The notes under the pieces were generated by a model that did not search any database, was not told where the DNA came from, and was given only the letters and a program-made list of their open reading frames with translations. 64,000 nt of DNA, from assembly GCA_017744355.1 (NCBI GenBank), contig JAGIBK010000004.1, forward strand, positions 357,905-421,904. The letters are read 5' to 3'. Below are positions 61,387 through 64,000 of this stretch, piece after piece. Origin of the DNA: a bacterium. Lineage in GTDB: Bacteria > Cyanobacteriota > Sericytochromatia > S15B-MN24 > UBA4093. The stretch's first letter is position 1; each line of letters starts with the position of its first letter. The position numbers were made by a program, and so were the translations under genes.

Positions 61387-62073
61387 CTAAGCTCGGGCGC
61401 CTTCCGCGATCACTCTGTCATAAATGCGCTTCACGGTCATAGCTTGGAACGGCAGGCCACTGGCGGTAACGGCGCCGCGCTCGTTCAGTTGCGCCGCGAT
61501 CTGGCGGAAGCTAAGGCCCTGTTGCTTGAGGCTCGCGATATTGCCCGCCTGGTTGGCGTAGGCGGTGATGGCCTTGTCCCTGGTTGCCTGAGCGCCCTTC
61601 GCCTGGGCGGCTGAGGTTAGGTTCTTGGGGTTGCCAAGCTTAGTGCCACGTTCTCGGGCTGCCGCTAGGGCTGCCTTAGTGCGTGCAGAAATCGCTTCGG
61701 CCTCGGCTTCGGCCACGGCGGCTAGGATATGGATGGTGAGCTTGTTGGCTTGAGGCATATCGGCGGCCAGGAAGTCCACGCGGCTTTCCATCAGGCCGCT
61801 GACGAAATGGACATTGCGGGCCAATCTGTCCAGCTTGGCGATGAGCAGGGTCGCCTTCTCGCGCTGGGCGTGCTGGATGGCCCGCTTAAGCTCAGGGCGC
61901 TCGTTGCCCTTGCGGGTGCCGCTCTCCACGTCAGTGTATTCGGCCAGCACCTGCCAGTCGCCGCCGTTGAGAAATTGCCTGACGGCCGCCTCTTGTGCCT
62001 CGAGGCCTAGGCCGCTCTGCCCCTGCCCTTTCGTGCTAACCCGGTAGTATGCGATAAAGCGCCCATCAGCCAT
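61387..62073 (-). CDS. Serine recombinase (resolvase/invertase family)
   Basis: The 228-residue protein has the resolvase catalytic domain at its N-terminus: YYRVSTKGQGQSGLGLEAQ with catalytic Ser13, then LLIAKLDRLARNVHFVSGLME. The long helix follows, and a C-terminal helix-turn-helix (GLSFRQIAAQLNERGAVTASGLPFQAMTVKRIYDR) binds DNA. This size fits small Tn3-type resolvases or plasmid/island recombinases. AAGGAGG precedes the ATG. Two inverted repeats lie upstream (62111-62152) and may be its binding subsites. GC is lower than in the core genome. Confidence 0.93.
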   Translation of the reverse strand: MADGRFIAYYRVSTKGQGQSGLGLEAQEAAVRQFLNGGDWQVLAEYTDVESGTRKGNERPELKRAIQHAQREKATLLIAKLDRLARNVHFVSGLMESRVDFLAADMPQANKLTIHILAAVAEAEAEAISARTKAALAAARERGTKLGNPKNLTSAAQAKGAQATRDKAITAYANQAGNIASLKQQGLSFRQIAAQLNERGAVTASGLPFQAMTVKRIYDRVIAEGARA

Positions 62074-62110
62074 CGCAACCTCCTTACTCTTGAATGTCTA
62101 CTGAATGTAA

Positions 62111-62152
62111 CAGTGCTTCAACGAACAATCAAGCACTGATACAATAGGTATC
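62111..62152. promoter_or_regulatory. Paired inverted repeats upstream of the serine recombinase
   Basis: CAGTGCTT (62111-62118) pairs with AAGCACTG (62131-62138) across 12 nt. GATAC (62138-62142) pairs with GATAC's complement GTATC (62148-62152) across 5 nt. Such clustered dyads 40-80 bp before a resolvase gene are typical of res subsites or an autoregulatory operator. Confidence 0.5.
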
Positions 62153-62220
62153 GAGTGACGGATATGGGGTGAGGGAGGATGTAACCCGCCTTGGGACGTC
62201 GCGTCAGCCCAGCCGAGGAC

Positions 62221-62250
62221 TTGTTTTGACTGATGTAATGTAGCTATAAT
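62221..62250 (+). promoter_or_regulatory. Predicted promoter of the two-gene unknown cassette
   Basis: TTGTTT (62221-62226), an 18-bp spacer, and a consensus TATAAT (62245-62250) lie 37 bp before the TTG start at 62287. Confidence 0.55.
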
Positions 62251-62286
62251 TGCCGCGTCTCGGAATTATTTGTAAGGTTTGGAACG

Positions 62287-62751
62287 TTGGAAGCAACGTA
62301 CAGTTTTCCCATAAATATCTACTACTGGTTCTCTTCCCCTTCCGGAGGGAGTCTTGCGAACATCGCTACCTTGGCGGGACTAGGATTTACAATTTGGACT
62401 CTAACAAATGTCCGTCAAATCCGAAGTCAGTTAGGGGCAGTCTCTAGGTTGATCGAGATTCGATCGCAAATCACGACAAGACTGTCAACGGTTATAGACC
62501 TTATTAGTAACTATGCTGGGAACGAGCGCAAAATTGGTGTGGAGTTCTCTCATGTCTCTAGTTTGGTCAGTTCGCTGCAACCCCATATTCCGGAAGCTAC
62601 TTGGAATAAGTTAAGCCAATATTCGACGGTCTTGACAGCGTATTTAAATGGTGACAAGAGTGAGGATAAGGCTTGGGGTGTATATGAGTCGATTAGTGGT
62701 CTGATTACCAAGGTGGACCAAATCATCCAAGATATGAGGATGGAAAAATAG
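62287..62751 (+). CDS. Hypothetical protein with N-terminal membrane helix, first of a two-gene cassette
   Basis: The 154-residue protein starts at TTG with a weak AAGG upstream. It has one predicted helix at residues about 22-42 (GSLANIATLAGLGFTIWTLT). A cytosolic, mostly helical region rich in Ser, Ile and Leu follows, containing RLIEIRSQITTRLSTVIDLIS and ending in a charged MRMEK. GC is low. I recognise no family. The next gene begins one base after the stop, so the two are surely co-transcribed. Confidence 0.6.
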   Translation: MEATYSFPINIYYWFSSPSGGSLANIATLAGLGFTIWTLTNVRQIRSQLGAVSRLIEIRSQITTRLSTVIDLISNYAGNERKIGVEFSHVSSLVSSLQPHIPEATWNKLSQYSTVLTAYLNGDKSEDKAWGVYESISGLITKVDQIIQDMRMEK

Positions 62752-62752
62752 G

Positions 62753-63133
62753 ATGTTTGAGAACGATCCCAAGTACGTAAAGGCAGTAACCAATCTTTTA
62801 AGGAAGACAAAGGCAGGACTGCTCACATGGCAAGTTGAAGAAAGCCATTTTAATGTGCTTGCGGTGAAGATGGGTCAATCTTCTCAGACATACACTGCGA
62901 GTTATCAGGGCAAGAGATTTAGGCTATCAGTCCCGGCGTTTGCGTCACTCAATGCGCTGACGTCTGGCGGAAGATTTGGAGTGGGCTCTCGAGCACAGCT
63001 TGAAATCGTTAGCCAGGGCGGGGATTCGCTTTTTATGTTTCCATCTGTCAGTGTAATCGACGACCTGTATAAAGCGGTGTCGGATAAGTACAACGAGATC
63101 GAGACATTCATCGATAATCTGGCGAGAGAGTAA
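62753..63133 (+). CDS. Hypothetical soluble protein, second of a two-gene cassette
   Basis: The 126-residue protein has an N-terminal helix (YVKAVTNLLRKTKAGLL) and a beta-rich middle (TYTASYQGKRFRLSVPAF, RAQLEIVSQGGDSLFMFP). A C-terminal amphipathic helix follows (VIDDLYKAVSDKYNEIETFIDNLARE). No signal peptide or known motif is seen. It starts one base after the preceding stop, and AGGATGGAAAAATAGG provides a ribosome site. A partner function with the membrane-anchored protein is inferred from this coupling. Confidence 0.6.
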   Translation: MFENDPKYVKAVTNLLRKTKAGLLTWQVEESHFNVLAVKMGQSSQTYTASYQGKRFRLSVPAFASLNALTSGGRFGVGSRAQLEIVSQGGDSLFMFPSVSVIDDLYKAVSDKYNEIETFIDNLARE

Positions 63134-63557
63134 TAGTCACAACTTGGTATTTAATAGACTTCGTCGTGGCTGACTGGACAAGGAACTGAGCAGATATCAG
63201 ACCATAACTCAATATTGGGCCTTTTTATACTGTGGCCAAATGCGTCGGATTTCGGGTAAAATACCGTAAGATGCCGAAGAAATAATGATTGCGAACTCCT
63301 GTCGGTAAGCCAATGCTTGCTCTTCACGCTCAAAGGTGGAAAGCGGCCTAAAAGAACAAAAAATGCTAGCGCTGGCGGTCGGGTTGTGCGCCAGGACAAA
63401 AATAATATGCTGTGCTCCGTCATCGGGTAGGTCGCGTTAGGACTATCCCACCGGTCGAGTAATCAGGTAGGGTCAAGGCGACCTAAATTTGCCTTGGCTA
63501 TCCATTCTAGCAACGGTGCTCGAAGAGAATCTCCGTCGAGTTGAGGACCCCCGCTAA
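63134..63557. other. Intergenic stretch without a supported gene
   Basis: AT-rich sequence between the two-gene cassette and the integrase remnant. A 90-codon minus-strand frame (63151-63423) has no convincing ribosome site or domain, and I do not annotate it. Nothing else is recognised. Confidence 0.4.
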
Positions 63558-63845
63558 AATTGTTGCATCGCGTATAGCGTCATGGCCAGGTCACGAGCTA
63601 ACAGGCTCTTGGTAAATGCCATGGCGTGGGTCGAACAGCATGCTGCCGAGCGTTCAGGCTTGTTCCCTGATGCATATGCGGGCCATAGTCTTCGGGCGGG
63701 CTTGGCGACCCAGGCCGCTATCAACCAAGTTTCGGAGCGTGCGATCATGAAGCAAACTCGGCACCGCAGCCGCGCGATGCTTGATCGCTATGTGCGTGAT
63801 GCATCGTTATTCAGGGAGAATTCTTCGGCCTCAGTTGGGCTTTAA
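63558..63845 (+). pseudogene. Truncated tyrosine recombinase/integrase, C-terminal remnant
   Basis: From about 63582 the frame encodes 87 residues that match only the C-terminal part of a phage/ICE-type integrase: AGHSLRAGLATQAAINQVSERAIMKQTRHRSRAMLDRYVRDASLF. The second catalytic Arg (HSLR), the His/Arg pair and the nucleophile Tyr (LDRYV) are visible. The usual GHRS reads RHRS, and the first two-thirds of the enzyme are absent. It is a remnant of a mobile element. Confidence 0.8.
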
Positions 63846-64000
63846 GGGCTGGCCAAAGCCTTAGACATCGCGGGTGCCGTCGCTCGAAAATGCTCTCTTG
63901 CAAGTCGATAGGCGATTAATATACACTTATTGTTTTTGATGTAATTGACCTGACTCCCGAAAACCGGGTCAGCAAGAATTTGGATCTTCCGGGAATAGAA
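63846..64000. other. Right edge, no gene recognised
   Basis: About 150 bases after the integrase remnant hold no start with a ribosome site and no recognisable motif within the window. Confidence 0.3.

Noticed and set aside
63151..63423. 90-codon minus-strand frame in the accessory segment
   Set aside because: No ribosome binding site, no domain and a composition like random AT-rich DNA.
63446..63453. TCCCACCG match to the tRNA-Leu 3' end as a possible attachment-site duplication
   Set aside because: Only eight bases match, in a location without the rest of the T-arm, so it is likely chance.

Overview
The window is GC-rich, densely coded chromosome from a Gram-negative bacterium: it has a TonB-dependent outer-membrane receptor, TonB, a TolC-type channel, an RND pump and many lipoproteins. 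Two things hint at a cyanobacterial-lineage, perhaps non-photosynthetic, host. NusB carries the long internal extension seen in cyanobacterial NusB proteins, and the octamer GCGATCGC (HIP1-like) recurs far more often than chance. This placement is inference; no photosynthesis gene is present.

Layout. 1-6 kb: a truncated membrane-protein gene, tRNA-Gln with promoter and terminator, a cytidine deaminase, a ferritin-like protein, an HTH plus metallo-beta-lactamase fusion, a beta-hydroxyacid dehydrogenase, a BASS-type transporter and a formylglycine-generating enzyme. 6.1-14.5 kb: a complete Fur-box-preceded haem uptake operon (TonB receptor, triple-domain HmuY lipoprotein, TonB, HmuT, HmuU, HmuV, HmuS). 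14.5-23.2 kb: copZ under a MerR-type promoter, then a heavy-metal RND efflux operon (periplasmic His-rich proteins, fused adaptor, CusA/CzcA pump, TolC-like channel) that ends with a BlaI/MecI-type repressor and a membrane metallopeptidase. 23.3-26 kb: a DUF2239, GIY-YIG and Tet-type MFS operon behind two identical palindromes, plus an EamA transporter. 26.2-30.1 kb: hemerythrin lipoprotein, TauE/SafE, a fluoride riboswitch with crcB and DUF190, a chromate transporter and DoxX. 30.2-36.5 kb: a lysyl-oxidase-like lipoprotein and a four-gene operon of modular surface lipoproteins. 36.6-42.8 kb: a MerR regulator divergent from copA, a P2-type ATPase and a small membrane protein. 43-50 kb: LEA14-like lipoprotein, MarR, several unusual secreted or membrane proteins, and a TauE/DUF1634 pair. 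49.9-60.7 kb: housekeeping genes (glycerate kinase, aroC, aroQ, desaturase, YceI, pepP, efp, accB, accC, nusB, ftsY, infA). 60.8-64 kb: tRNA-Leu followed by a lower-GC accessory segment with a serine recombinase, two unknown coupled genes and a decayed tyrosine integrase.

Together the genes form an envelope and metal-homeostasis region: haem import is probably under iron control, Cu/heavy-metal export is under MerR- and BlaI-type control, and fluoride and chromate export are also present. The most novel-looking signal is a 66-nt element present three times (47.9, 59.2 and 60.9 kb). All copies are in the same orientation, each precedes a gene, and each has an outer stem whose sequence differs while complementarity is kept. 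It looks like an undescribed structured RNA or a palindromic mobile element with some resemblance to integron attC sites.
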